A DNA stretch of 64,000 nucleotides from Poseidonibacter lekithochrous (GTDB lineage Bacteria; Campylobacterota; Campylobacteria; Campylobacterales; Arcobacteraceae): assembly GCF_013283835.1 (NCBI RefSeq), contig NZ_CP054052.1, positions 2,232,001 through 2,296,000 of the forward strand, read 5' to 3'. The number at the start of each line of letters is the position of its first letter. Position 1 is the first letter of the stretch. The translations under genes were made by a program, and so were the position numbers. Below, piece by piece: positions 8,113 to 19,024 of the stretch. Under the pieces are notes generated by a model. The model ran no database searches and was not told the origin of the DNA. It worked only from the letters and a program-made list of their open reading frames with translations.

Positions 8113-10993
8113 TATTCTTAATAAAATCAAATAACTCTATAGGTGAGTTAAGAATTCTTTTCCCTATATTTAAAGGAACAGAGAAAGCATCTTTAGTAAG
8201 GTTTGTAGATATCTTTGGATTGTTTAACGGTCCAAAAACTTTCACTTGAGTAGATACTCTTTTATTTTTCCCTAACAGCACATAATTTACTACAGGAATA
8301 GCTCCCACTAATTTTGAGTAGTTTTTAAAGAATACTAATTTAATATTAGAATCAATTGTCAAAGTATTTATATCAACACTTCCCGTTCCATCAAAATCAA
8401 TACCATTTCCAACAGTTACAAGTTTTGTAATGTCTAGTCTGTTTTTTACCTTATCTAATGTAAATTCTAATACCCCATCACTTATTTCATAACCTGTTAA
8501 TGTAAAACCTTTATTTGAGGCCATTCCAACAACAGAAGGTACTGCTAATAATGGATTAATTAAAGCAGGTGAACTATGTATAAATAAAAGTAAATTATTT
8601 AAAATTGCTAAGTCATCAACTTTTACATTTGTTAATATTAATTTACCTTTCAAATCATCTTTTTTCCCATTGGCTAAAAGCATTAAAGTTCCGCCTTTTA
8701 CAATATTCTTATCAAATATTGTATTTACAAAAACATCACTAAAGTTATTAGCATAAATATCAATTTGACCATTAACATCTTCTTTGTATGTAATGTCAGC
8801 TTTTAAATGATTTAAGTGTAAGAACTTACTATCTTTTCTAATTCTAATTTCATAACTATCAGCAGGAAACTTATACTTCTCATTCATAACAATATTTGAT
8901 TTTATTGCTTTTACATCTAAATTTTCTATTCCACTATCAATACTTTCCGTATTATAAACAAAATCATAACCATCAATATAAGCATCTAATTTATTTTCTC
9001 CAATAAATTTAAATACTAATTTTTCATCTTTAGTTTGAATTACAATATTATCATTATCAACTTCACCAAGTAAATCTAAACTTGTTACAACTTTATCGTT
9101 TTTCATAATAGGAATATCAAGATTATAAGCTAAAGCTTCAAAAGTAATTTTTCCTTTATTGAAATTAGCTTTTACAGTTTTTGCATAATATTTTTCATCA
9201 TCAATTTTTAACGAAAGGTTTTCACCTGATATATCCATATCAGTTAATTTTGTATTATCTTCACTTTTTGTATCAATATAAATATCTAAGTCTTTTAAAT
9301 ATATATTTAAATCATCATTTTTTACATTTACTTTTATTCTATTATCATCAGATTTAACTTTTGTAAATCCATTTTTTATAGAACCTTTAATATCTAAAGT
9401 TTTGATTTGTTTTTCATTCTTAAACAATGGAAAACTCAATTTACGCAATTCACCTCTAAACTTAATATCATTTTCATCTTTAATAGCCAAATGTAAACTA
9501 CCGCCTTTTATGCCAATAGTTTTTAATAGTTCAGACTGATTATATATTTTGCCTAAAGAAGCAATATCCACATAAATTAGATCAGAAATATTAATATTTG
9601 TATTTAAATTTTTTAAGTAAATATTTGTATTTTTATTAAAGTCCAAACTTAAAGCTGTTTTTTTGTCTTTTATATTTATTACTTTAGTTTTACCATCTTC
9701 AATATCAAAAGATTTGATTAAAGCATCACCTTTAGCTATTAAAGTACTAGTATCAATATCTAAAGTAACCATTGAATCAAGCATTTTTTTATGTTTGAAA
9801 TGAGAATTTTTCACTCGTACTATTGAACCGTCTAATATTACATCTGCATTTTTTGTAAAAAATTCAAATTCATTTAACATAAAAGTAGAATTTTTACTTT
9901 TAAATTCTCCAGAAGTAGACATCTCTTTACTTATTAAATAAGGAATTTTTAGATTAACATGAGCATCTGTAAGTCCAGTTTTTTGTAATAATGGAAGTTG
10001 TATCTCATAAGCTTCCAAAATTTCTAAAACTCTTTTATCTAAAAAAGATTTGGCTTTTATATCAACTACAACTTCACCATTTTTTTCACTTGCAATATTG
10101 TTTATAACAACAAAACTACCATCTAATTTAATATCATCATACTTTGGTTTTACTAAATCAAAATATAGATTTCCTTTATCAAATTTTAGATTTATTTTTT
10201 CAGTATCTACTGTTCTTAAATCTTTATGGAAACGTATTTTAGCTTTATCAATAATCCCTGTACCATTTAGAGATTTTTCAACTATTCCTAAATTTACTAA
10301 ATCAAATAATCCATGAAATTCATTTAATTTAATATCCCCAGTCACATTATCATACATCCACTCTTCAGCAACAGAGTCTAATCTAAAGAATTTTTTTAGA
10401 AATTTCAAACTTTTGAATTTTTCAGAATCCAAGTAAAACTTAGCTATCTTTTTTGTCATTTCTAGTTTAATATTTCCACTTAAATCTTTATAAAAATATT
10501 TACCTTCATGGCTTAATATATCATTGAAATAATCAATTCTAACATCACCATCTAACATCAGTTTTATGTCTTTTAAATATAAAGAATATAGTTTAAAAGC
10601 CACTTCATTGTCCGAGAATTCAAGCCTAGAAGATAAATTGACAAATTTATTATCTAAATATAAAGCTTTATCATTTATATCAATAGTAAATTCATTACCA
10701 TCAATTTTTAATCTCTCTACATGAATTGAATTAAAAAATTTTAATACTTTTGGAAGAAGTTCAACATTCTTTTTTAAGTCATCATAAGAATTTTTTACTT
10801 CCGATTTTTTTGAGCTAATCTCAATATTTTCAATATCTACAATAAGTTTTTTATCCAATTTTATATAAAATTGCGAAACATTAACATTTCCAAAAGAAAA
10901 AGAGTCTATTTTAATGCCAGATAATAACACCGAAGCAAACAAGATTATTGTAAATAAAAGAAAACCTAATAAGAGTTTAGTAATCTTTAACAT
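8102..10993 (-). CDS. AsmA/YhdP-like large envelope protein
   Basis: A protein of about 963 aa has one N-terminal transmembrane anchor (KITKLLLGFLLFTIILFASV) followed by about 900 residues of beta-rich, repetitive periplasmic sequence (many I/D/N/K alternations, repeats such as NINISDL, DNRIKVNVKN, LDIYIDTKS). The C-terminal block (LTLTGYEISDGVLEF, DFDGTGSVDINTLTID, KVFGPLNNPKISTNL) resembles the AsmA-like C-terminal domain of YhdP. AsmA/YhdP/TamB proteins are thought to form grooves that carry phospholipids to the outer membrane. I chose the ATG at 10993, preceded by AAGGA 11 nt upstream; a longer frame to 11020 lacks a ribosome site. The 5' end overlaps divergent mltG. Confidence 0.75.
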   Translation of the reverse strand: MLKITKLLLGFLLFTIILFASVLLSGIKIDSFSFGNVNVSQFYIKLDKKLIVDIENIEISSKKSEVKNSYDDLKKNVELLPKVLKFFNSIHVERLKIDGNEFTIDINDKALYLDNKFVNLSSRLEFSDNEVAFKLYSLYLKDIKLMLDGDVRIDYFNDILSHEGKYFYKDLSGNIKLEMTKKIAKFYLDSEKFKSLKFLKKFFRLDSVAEEWMYDNVTGDIKLNEFHGLFDLVNLGIVEKSLNGTGIIDKAKIRFHKDLRTVDTEKINLKFDKGNLYFDLVKPKYDDIKLDGSFVVINNIASEKNGEVVVDIKAKSFLDKRVLEILEAYEIQLPLLQKTGLTDAHVNLKIPYLISKEMSTSGEFKSKNSTFMLNEFEFFTKNADVILDGSIVRVKNSHFKHKKMLDSMVTLDIDTSTLIAKGDALIKSFDIEDGKTKVINIKDKKTALSLDFNKNTNIYLKNLNTNINISDLIYVDIASLGKIYNQSELLKTIGIKGGSLHLAIKDENDIKFRGELRKLSFPLFKNEKQIKTLDIKGSIKNGFTKVKSDDNRIKVNVKNDDLNIYLKDLDIYIDTKSEDNTKLTDMDISGENLSLKIDDEKYYAKTVKANFNKGKITFEALAYNLDIPIMKNDKVVTSLDLLGEVDNDNIVIQTKDEKLVFKFIGENKLDAYIDGYDFVYNTESIDSGIENLDVKAIKSNIVMNEKYKFPADSYEIRIRKDSKFLHLNHLKADITYKEDVNGQIDIYANNFSDVFVNTIFDKNIVKGGTLMLLANGKKDDLKGKLILTNVKVDDLAILNNLLLFIHSSPALINPLLAVPSVVGMASNKGFTLTGYEISDGVLEFTLDKVKNRLDITKLVTVGNGIDFDGTGSVDINTLTIDSNIKLVFFKNYSKLVGAIPVVNYVLLGKNKRVSTQVKVFGPLNNPKISTNLTKDAFSVPLNIGKRILNSPIELFDFIKNKKE

Positions 10994-12035
10994 TATTGAA
11001 TTTATCCTTATAACGTGCATAGTTGTTTTGTTTTATATAACTATTCCTCTAACATCAACAAAAGTATTGTTCATTCCTAAAGGTAGTACTAGTAATATTA
11101 TATCATATTTAGATAAAAGTGGATTTGAGTTGAATATCGTAGACAAGGTAGTTTTACGTAGTTTAGGTTTTATTCAAAGTGGATGGATTAACATTGATAA
11201 AAACCATCTTACAAAAATGGACTTTTTATACAAACTAACAACATCAAAAGCCGCACTTAAAAATGTAACTTTAATTCCAGGGGAAACTTCATATATATTT
11301 TTAAAGCAATTAGCTAATAAACTTGATTTATCAGAAGATAAATTAGTAAAAACATATAAAAAATATGCCTATAAAGCTGATGGAAATATAATTGCAGATA
11401 CATATTCATTGCCTTATGGTATGAAAGAAGAACATCTTGTTTTATATTTATTAACACAAACAAATAAGAAATATGAATCTTTTTCAAAAAAAATATTTGG
11501 ATTATATGATAAGAAAAAATGGTATTACTATATAAGCTTAGCATCAGTAATTCAAAAAGAAGCAGCAAGTAAAGATGAAATGCCTATAGTTTCAAGTGTA
11601 GTACATAATAGATTAAGACGTGGAATGAAACTACAAATGGATGGAACACTAAATTATGGTAAATATTCTCATATAAAAGTTACTGCAAAAAGAATTAAAG
11701 AAGATAATAGTTCATATAACACATATAAAAACAGAGGTCTTCCAAAAAATCCAGTTTCTGCTGTAAGTTTAGATGCAATTAAAGCTGCAATATTTCCTGT
11801 AAAAAGTAAATATTTATATTTTGTAAAAGATAATAAAACTGGCTTACATAAATTCTCAAAGTCATATAAAGAACACATAAATAACATCAAAGCAAACAGA
11901 GGTGTTAAAAAAAGTTACACTAAAATCAAAGCAGTTGAAAGTAAAATAGATAAAGAAGCAAAAAGCATCATGAAGACCGATGTAAGCAAGCAAAAGCCCA
12001 CTTCAATCAAGTCACTTTGGAATAACGTAAAATAA
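10914..12035 (+). CDS. mltG: Endolytic murein transglycosylase MltG
   Basis: MltG (YceG) is an inner-membrane lytic transglycosylase that cuts nascent glycan strands and sets their length. The 373-aa protein has a cytoplasmic N-terminus rich in K and N, one helix (about 23-45, LVIFNIIEFILITCIVVLFY), a LysM-like region, and the catalytic block SVIQKEAASKDEMPIVSSV with Glu about 216, then VVHNRLRRGMKLQMDGTLNY. A Lys-rich tail of about 45 residues (VKKSYTKIKAVESKIDKEAK) extends past the usual end. No in-frame ATG, GTG or TTG lies between 10914 and the membrane helix, so the start must lie inside the opposite-strand AsmA-like gene. The overlap is about 80 nt. Confidence 0.92.
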   Translation: MPDNNTEANKIIVNKRKPNKSLVIFNIIEFILITCIVVLFYITIPLTSTKVLFIPKGSTSNIISYLDKSGFELNIVDKVVLRSLGFIQSGWINIDKNHLTKMDFLYKLTTSKAALKNVTLIPGETSYIFLKQLANKLDLSEDKLVKTYKKYAYKADGNIIADTYSLPYGMKEEHLVLYLLTQTNKKYESFSKKIFGLYDKKKWYYYISLASVIQKEAASKDEMPIVSSVVHNRLRRGMKLQMDGTLNYGKYSHIKVTAKRIKEDNSSYNTYKNRGLPKNPVSAVSLDAIKAAIFPVKSKYLYFVKDNKTGLHKFSKSYKEHINNIKANRGVKKSYTKIKAVESKIDKEAKSIMKTDVSKQKPTSIKSLWNNVK

Positions 12036-12040
12036 TTATT

Positions 12041-12100
12041 GTGCAAAATTGAAACACCAATATTTTTGATATAAAAATAAGAGTCGTTTTCAATTAGCAC
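12041..12100. promoter_or_regulatory. Long imperfect palindrome between mltG and icd
   Basis: GTGC plus AATTGAAA-C on the left (from 12041) pairs with GTTTTCAATT plus GCAC on the right (to 12100) with small bulges. Inside lies a second stem, TATTTTT / AAAAATA. It may act as the mltG terminator or as an operator for icd, whose start lies 58 nt downstream. The right arm contains TCGTTTTCAATTA, a 13-mer also found in front of dppB. Confidence 0.45.
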
Positions 12101-12142
12101 AAACTCAAATACTGCTATCATATCATCAACATTAAAAATTAA

Positions 12143-14350
<2,208 letters not shown>

Positions 14351-14363
14351 TCTTATCCAAATT

Positions 14364-14392
14364 AAAAAGAGAAGAGTTTTTCTTCTCTTTTT
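14364..14392 (+). terminator. Intrinsic terminator of icd
   Basis: AAAAAGAGAAGA pairs perfectly with TCTTCTCTTTTT (12 bp) around a GTTTT loop. The 3' arm ends in its own T run. It lies 14 nt after the icd stop. Confidence 0.85.
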
Positions 14393-14453
14393 ACTCTTCT
14401 TCTAATCTAAATCATTTTTTATACTAAATTCTAATTAATCCTAAGAGCGAAAG

Positions 14454-14462
14454 TGCTATAAT
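14454..14462 (+). promoter_or_regulatory. Extended -10 promoter element of mdh
   Basis: TGCTATAAT is a perfect -10 hexamer with the TGn extension, placed 35 nt upstream of the GTG start. It means mdh has its own promoter after the icd terminator. The -35 region is not recognisable, as is usual in Campylobacterota. Confidence 0.7.
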
Positions 14463-14496
14463 ACCGCAAAAATTATTTTGTATTAAAGGTACTACT

Positions 14497-15438
14497 GTGA
14501 GCACAAAAAGAGTTGGAATCGTTGGAGTTGGTAATGTTGGAGCTACATTAGCTTTTACAATAGCAGAGAAAAATATATGTTCTTCTGTATTATTAAAAGA
14601 TATTAGAGAAAATATTGTACAAGCAATGGCTTTGGATATTTCACAAGCTGCAAATGCTGCAAAATCAAATACAATTGTAAAAGCTTGTCTAAGTGATGAA
14701 GAATTCAAAGATTGTGATGTAGTTGTTATAACAGCAGGAATCGCAAGAAAACCTGGCATGAGTAGAGATGACTTATTACTAACAAATGCAAAAATCATGA
14801 GCCAAGTAATTAATAGTGTAACTACATTTAATCCAAATGCAATAATAATCATTGTTTCAAACCCTTTAGATGCCATGGTATATACAGCCCTTAAAGCATC
14901 AAATTATCCAAGAAATAAAATTATAGGAATGGCAGGTATTTTAGATAGTGCAAGAATGTCTCACTTTATTTTAGAAAAACTTGGATATGGTGCAGGACAA
15001 ATAGAAGCCTCTGTAATGGGTGGACATGGTGATGATATGGTTCCACTACCAAACTTCTCAACAGTTGCAGGTGTGCCTTTAAATGAAGTACTAAAAGATG
15101 AAGATATAGAAGATATTGTAAATAAAACAAAAAATGGCGGCGCTCAGATTGTAAAACTTCTTGAGACTGGTTCTGCTTATTATGCTCCAGCTTTCGCAAC
15201 AACTCAAATGGTAGAAGCAATTATTAATGATAAAAAAGAAGTTTATCCTTGTGCTATTAGATTAGAGGGTGAATATGGCTATGAAGATATTGTATCAGGA
15301 GTTCCAGTTATGCTTGGAAAAAATGGTATTGAAAAAGTGATTGAATTAACTTTAAATGATAATCAAAAAGAAGAGTTTTCAAAATCAGTGGCATCAGTAC
15401 AAGAACTTGTAGATACATTAGAAAATAAGTTTTTCTAA
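14497..15438 (+). CDS. mdh: Malate dehydrogenase (LDH-like type)
   Basis: It interconverts malate and oxaloacetate with NAD(H). The 313-aa protein begins with the Rossmann motif VGIVGVGNVGATLA, then TAGIARKPGMSRDDLL. The Arg in the GMSRDDLL loop points to malate; lactate dehydrogenases carry Gln there. The catalytic His lies in VMGGHGDDMVPL, and VSNPLDAMVY is present. The start is GTG after AAAGGT; no ATG is near, and the Rossmann strand begins only 5 residues in. It has its own promoter but shares function with icd upstream. An MDH rather than LDH assignment is likely, not proven. Confidence 0.92.
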   Translation: MSTKRVGIVGVGNVGATLAFTIAEKNICSSVLLKDIRENIVQAMALDISQAANAAKSNTIVKACLSDEEFKDCDVVVITAGIARKPGMSRDDLLLTNAKIMSQVINSVTTFNPNAIIIIVSNPLDAMVYTALKASNYPRNKIIGMAGILDSARMSHFILEKLGYGAGQIEASVMGGHGDDMVPLPNFSTVAGVPLNEVLKDEDIEDIVNKTKNGGAQIVKLLETGSAYYAPAFATTQMVEAIINDKKEVYPCAIRLEGEYGYEDIVSGVPVMLGKNGIEKVIELTLNDNQKEEFSKSVASVQELVDTLENKFF

Positions 15439-15520
15439 TAATATTATTATAAGCTAATGAGAATATAATACACACAAACTCCATACAAAAAATGTATAAT
15501 AAAATAAAAAGGCAAAACAA

Positions 15521-15811
15521 ATGCAACAAATTTTTGAAGTTCACAATGTAAAATGTGGTGGATGTGCCAATACTTTAATTACAGCTCTTAAAGAAGAGTT
15601 TGGTGATGTTACTGTTGATTTAGAAGTAAACCCACGAAAAATCACACTTGATATTGAAGATAATAAAAAAGAAGATTTAAAATTAAAACTAAGAAGTTTA
15701 GGTTATCCATTAACTAGTGATGAATTATCTGGTTTTGATAAAGCAGCAACAACTGCAAAAAGTTTTGTATCTTGTGCTGTTGGTAAATTCAACGTGGCAA
15801 CAGGGAAGTAA
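15521..15811 (+). CDS. Heavy-metal-associated (HMA) domain protein
   Basis: This 96-aa protein starts with an HMA fold: FEVHNVKCGGCANTLI with the metal-binding pair C12 and C15, then the beta-alpha-beta pattern VTVDLEVNPRKITLDIED...LKLKLRSLGYP. Such domains carry Cu(I) or related soft metals as chaperones or as P-type ATPase modules. Here a tail of about 25 residues follows, with one extra cysteine (SFVSCAVGKFN), so it is somewhat longer than CopZ. An extended -10-like TATAAT sits just upstream, and AAAAAGG precedes the ATG. It lies upstream of a cation exporter and its likely regulator, but 156 nt separate them, so co-transcription is uncertain. Confidence 0.85.
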   Translation: MQQIFEVHNVKCGGCANTLITALKEEFGDVTVDLEVNPRKITLDIEDNKKEDLKLKLRSLGYPLTSDELSGFDKAATTAKSFVSCAVGKFNVATGK

Positions 15812-15824
15812 ATTATTATAATTT

Positions 15825-15841
15825 GAGGATATCAAATCCTC
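15825..15841 (+). terminator. Weak hairpin after the HMA gene
   Basis: GAGGAT / ATCCTC is a 6-bp stem with an ATCAA loop, followed by TTCCCTTTC. It is short and has an imperfect T tract. It may terminate the HMA transcript. Confidence 0.4.
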
Positions 15842-15967
15842 TTCCCTTTCAAAATCCTATAATTAATTTTTTCTTGTAAATCTCTCTTCTTCCCTATTCT
15901 AGGTACTTCTTGCTAAATTCATATTTTTTTAATATACTATACCCCACTATATTATATAAGGTTAAAT

Positions 15968-16921
15968 ATGAGTAAAGAAAAAAAGATTTTATTAATTATA
16001 ATTGTAAATGTAATTATCATTGTTTCTGAAATAGTATTTGGGTTTATATCAAACTCCTTTGCACTAATAGCAGATGCATTACATAATACAGGTGATGTAT
16101 TAGCAGTTATTGTTACATATATTGCGCTTAGACTTGGAAGTAAAACAACTACCTTTAAACAAACATTTGGCTATGTAAGAGCTGAAATGATGGCAGCCTT
16201 TGTTAATACCCTATTTTTGTATATAACGATGTTATACATGATTTATGAGGCAATAAACAGGTTTTTTAACCCAGAGATAATAAATCCTATATATATGATT
16301 ATTGTAGGTATTATTGCAGTTATTGCAAATGGTATAAGTGCATATATCCTAAATACCTTAGGAGTTGCTTCTTGTGGACATGATCATTCCCACGGACATT
16401 CACACGATCATGATCATAGCAATTCTCATAGTCATGAAAAAGAAGAAGATGCAAATATTAAATCTGCTTATTTACATATGTTAAGTGATGCCTTAATTTC
16501 TGTTGCAGTTGTAATTGCAGGTATATTTATTTACTTCTTTAAAATTTATTATATTGATTCAATTTTAACAGTTTTCTTTTCTGTATATATTTTGTATCAC
16601 TCTTATCCTTTATTAAAAAAATCATTTTTGTCATTAATGGATATAAATATTACAGCAATTAGTGAAGAAAAATTAGATGAGATTGTTAAGTCAAATAAAA
16701 ATGTACTTTCATATCAAGATTTACATATTCATAAACCGAGTTCAAAACATAATTTTATATCACTACAAATAGTTTTAAAAAATGAAGTTTTAAATTTATT
16801 AGAAATTGAAGAGATTACTAATGATATAAAATCAAAACTAAATAAAGAAAATTTCAATCATGTTCAAATTCAAGTTGCTTCTTTAAAAAATAAACAAGAG
16901 CATATAAATTGTTCTATGTAA
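15968..16921 (+). CDS. Cation diffusion facilitator (zinc/cobalt/nickel exporter)
   Basis: A CDF-family inner-membrane antiporter of 317 aa that exports divalent metal in exchange for protons. Six helices are visible. Metal-site motifs are DALHNTGD in helix 2 and HMLSDAL in helix 5 (HxxxD type, as in zinc-handling CzcD/ZitB). Between helices 4 and 5 is a His-rich loop, CGHDHSHGHSHDHDH and onward, with about 11 His in 25 residues. A cytoplasmic ferredoxin-like C-terminal domain (about 215-305) follows. The gene downstream, 9 nt away, encodes an RcnR/CsoR-type repressor, making a self-regulated export pair. The repressor type leaves Ni/Co possible beside Zn. Confidence 0.92.
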   Translation: MSKEKKILLIIIVNVIIIVSEIVFGFISNSFALIADALHNTGDVLAVIVTYIALRLGSKTTTFKQTFGYVRAEMMAAFVNTLFLYITMLYMIYEAINRFFNPEIINPIYMIIVGIIAVIANGISAYILNTLGVASCGHDHSHGHSHDHDHSNSHSHEKEEDANIKSAYLHMLSDALISVAVVIAGIFIYFFKIYYIDSILTVFFSVYILYHSYPLLKKSFLSLMDINITAISEEKLDEIVKSNKNVLSYQDLHIHKPSSKHNFISLQIVLKNEVLNLLEIEEITNDIKSKLNKENFNHVQIQVASLKNKQEHINCSM

Positions 16922-16930
16922 AGGAAAATA

Positions 16931-17236
16931 ATGTATCAATGTAAAATAGAAAATAAAAAGCTAATAAATAGAATCAATAGAATTCAAGGGCAAGTTAACT
17001 CTGTTAAAAATAAATTAGAAAGTGATATGGACTGTCATGAAGAACACACTGATCCATACGAAGTAATTAGACAGTTAACAGCAATAAAAGGTGCCGTAAA
17101 CGGAATGATTAACTCTTATGTTGAACATTTTGCAAAAGGTCATTTAGTAAAAGAAATAAGAGAATCTAAAGATGAAGCTACAGCAATGGCTGCAATGGAT
17201 GAGTTAGTAAATATTATGAAAAGCTATAGTAAATAA
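16931..17236 (+). CDS. RcnR/CsoR-family (DUF156) metal-sensing repressor with His insertion
   Basis: This 101-aa all-helical repressor is of the CsoR/RcnR/FrmR family. It shows RINRIQGQVNSVKNKLE (helix 1), Cys35 in SDMDCHEEHTDPYEV, QLTAIKGAVNGMI (helix 2), and SYVEHFAKGHL with H66 and H71. RcnR uses C35, H60 and H64, so the site looks Ni/Co/Zn-like, not the Cys-His-Cys copper site of CsoR. The segment between Cys35 and the VIRQL helix is about 7 residues longer than in RcnR, and the extra residues are His/acidic (HEEHTD). The neighbouring CDF gene is its probable target. The C-terminal codons form half of the downstream terminator. Confidence 0.86.
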   Translation: MYQCKIENKKLINRINRIQGQVNSVKNKLESDMDCHEEHTDPYEVIRQLTAIKGAVNGMINSYVEHFAKGHLVKEIRESKDEATAMAAMDELVNIMKSYSK

Positions 17237-17259
17237 ACAAGTAAAATTACTTGTTTATT
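17232..17259. terminator. Bidirectional terminator, 13-bp perfect stem
   Basis: AATAAACAAGTAA and TTACTTGTTTATT are perfect complements separated by two bases. The hairpin overlaps the stop codons of both convergent genes. On each strand it ends in an A/T-rich tract. Confidence 0.65.
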
Positions 17260-17831
17260 ATCTTAGCAATAGAGTTAAGAGAAGAGTTAAGTTCATCTTC
17301 ATTTAAACCTTTTTGTAAAGCATCTAGTTTTACATCACCTTTAGCAATTTCTTTTATTGCTCCATCAACTGCTATTTTATAAATAAAATATCTTGTTTGA
17401 GTAATATCGTCTAAACCTAAAGATTTTACAACCGTACCAGAAGTATCATTGATTATTCTAATTGTAGAGTCTTTAAATAATTCTTCAAGTTTTCCATCAA
17501 CTGCAAGTTTTTTCATAAGCCATGGAGTATTTGAAATATTGGCTACTAATACAATATCTTTTTGTGTAACTTTGTATAAACTGTTTAGAACTACTAATGA
17601 GTCATGGTTTCCAACAATTAGAAAAGACTCTTTTCCTTTTTTGAATAAATCTTCTTTTTTTGAATAAGCACGATTTCCAACTAATTCATAATATTCTGGT
17701 AATAATGAAATATTTAGATCTTCAATTGAAACTTTATTTTCTGGATTTATTTTATTCTCTGGTGCAGTTAAATATACAAGCCCCGCAAAACCTATTATTC
17801 CTAAAAAAACTATCTTTAAAATATTTGCCAT
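17247..17831 (-). CDS. Membrane-anchored periplasmic protein, thioredoxin-like fold possible
   Basis: A 194-aa protein with an N-terminal helix (ILKIVFLGIIGFAGLVYL) and a periplasmic body. I do not recognise a family. The order of secondary-structure-like segments (SFLIVGNHDSLVVLNSLYK, KDIVLVANISNTPWLMKKL, TIRIINDTSGTVVKSLGL, RYFIYKIAVDGAIKEIAKG) recalls thioredoxin-like proteins, but no CxxC is present. It starts 8 nt after the FAD-oxidoreductase stop, so it is probably the third gene of the rhodanese/FAD operon. The N-terminal helix could be a signal anchor or an uncleaved signal. Function is unknown. Confidence 0.7.
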   Translation of the reverse strand: MANILKIVFLGIIGFAGLVYLTAPENKINPENKVSIEDLNISLLPEYYELVGNRAYSKKEDLFKKGKESFLIVGNHDSLVVLNSLYKVTQKDIVLVANISNTPWLMKKLAVDGKLEELFKDSTIRIINDTSGTVVKSLGLDDITQTRYFIYKIAVDGAIKEIAKGDVKLDALQKGLNEDELNSSLNSIAKIINK

Positions 17832-17839
17832 TTATTATC

Positions 17840-19024
17840 CTATTTTTTCTTATTTTTTAATCTTTTCGCCCATCTTTTAAATAAACGATATGTTGTAATA
17901 TTACTATCTAATTCTTTTTCATTAATTATATTATCAACTAAACTTTTTGCTAAATAAGGTGAAAGAACAAAACCTCTTCCCCCTACTCCATTAATTACAT
18001 GAAGATTTTCTATCATTTTTAGATTCTCTTCTTTAATAAATGAACCATTTAAAATATGAGGATAAGCTTCAATACTTTTTGCTGAATCAACTAGTTTTCC
18101 AACCATTGGGAAATAATCTAAACTAGAAGCACGTGCACCTATTTTTACATCTAAAACATTAACGTTATCAATAGGAATAATATCATTAGCTAAAGATATT
18201 AATTTTAAAGAATCAGCATCAACCATATCAGATTTATAACATCTAGAACAACTATTTATATTTGCAACTTCCACACAGTAATTACATATATCTTTATCAC
18301 AATCAAAACGATGATGTGTTGCGCCTAAGGAAACTTTGTATAAATCATCTTTATAAGGAATTGCCTTTGAAATTGAACACTCTTTATGATAGTTTATATT
18401 AGGTTTTGAAGTACTAGAGACATCAATCTTTTGTCCCCATACAGCTCGAATATTAAAGTACTTCTCTTTAATTAATCGAGTGTCAGCACCAGTTGTTAGA
18501 ATAATATCTTTAGCTTTAATTTCATTATTGATAATCCAAGAATTATCATCTTCATTTTGTTTTAAATCATTTATTTCATAATTTAATTTTGTATTAATAT
18601 CTTTTGTTAGATATTCACAAATATCACTAGGATTAACTTGAGAGCCAATAGGGAAAAAGTACCCATCACCCATTTCTTCATACTCAAAATCCATAGAAGT
18701 TTTATATGATTCAAATTTATCTCTATCTTCTTGATTTTTAGGAATTCTACAAACTCCACAATTTGTAAGTAAATCATTTTTTAGACTTTTATAAAACTGC
18801 GTTGAGAATTTCAAAGATTTAGTTATCAAAGATTTAAAAGCATTATCTTTACCCAATAATGGAGATAAAAAAGCCCCAGCGGCACCACTAGCCCCAAATG
18901 TAACTTTTTCATTTTTATCCACTAATAAGACAGAATCTGAATGCTCTGATAAAAAATAAGATGTAGCACATCCAGCAATTCCAGCCCCAACTACAACATA
19001 GTCATATTCTAAATATTTAGGCAT
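17840..19024 (-). CDS. FAD-dependent oxidoreductase (DAO family, MnmC-C-like) with Cys cluster
   Basis: This 394-aa protein has the Rossmann FAD motif YVVVGAGIAGCATSYFL at 9-25 and GASGAAGAFLSPLLG, as in the FAD domain of the tRNA-modifying enzyme MnmC. It also has the C-terminal closing motif INGVGGRGFVLSPYLAKSL. The best guess is a stand-alone MnmC-C-like or glycine-oxidase-like enzyme that oxidises an amine. The odd feature is an insert around residues 240-265 with five cysteines (CDKDICNYCVEVANINSC then SRC), which could bind zinc or an Fe-S cluster. I do not know this insert from MnmC. The 5' end overlaps the rhodanese gene by 8 nt. Substrate unknown. Confidence 0.75.
   Translation of the reverse strand: MPKYLEYDYVVVGAGIAGCATSYFLSEHSDSVLLVDKNEKVTFGASGAAGAFLSPLLGKDNAFKSLITKSLKFSTQFYKSLKNDLLTNCGVCRIPKNQEDRDKFESYKTSMDFEYEEMGDGYFFPIGSQVNPSDICEYLTKDINTKLNYEINDLKQNEDDNSWIINNEIKAKDIILTTGADTRLIKEKYFNIRAVWGQKIDVSSTSKPNINYHKECSISKAIPYKDDLYKVSLGATHHRFDCDKDICNYCVEVANINSCSRCYKSDMVDADSLKLISLANDIIPIDNVNVLDVKIGARASSLDYFPMVGKLVDSAKSIEAYPHILNGSFIKEENLKMIENLHVINGVGGRGFVLSPYLAKSLVDNIINEKELDSNITTYRLFKRWAKRLKNKKK

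Noticed and set aside
15521-17236. A single copper-resistance operon of HMA protein, exporter and repressor
   Set aside because: The HMA gene is 156 nt away with a hairpin between, and the repressor residues fit RcnR-like rather than Cu(I) CsoR sites, so I kept them as separate units.
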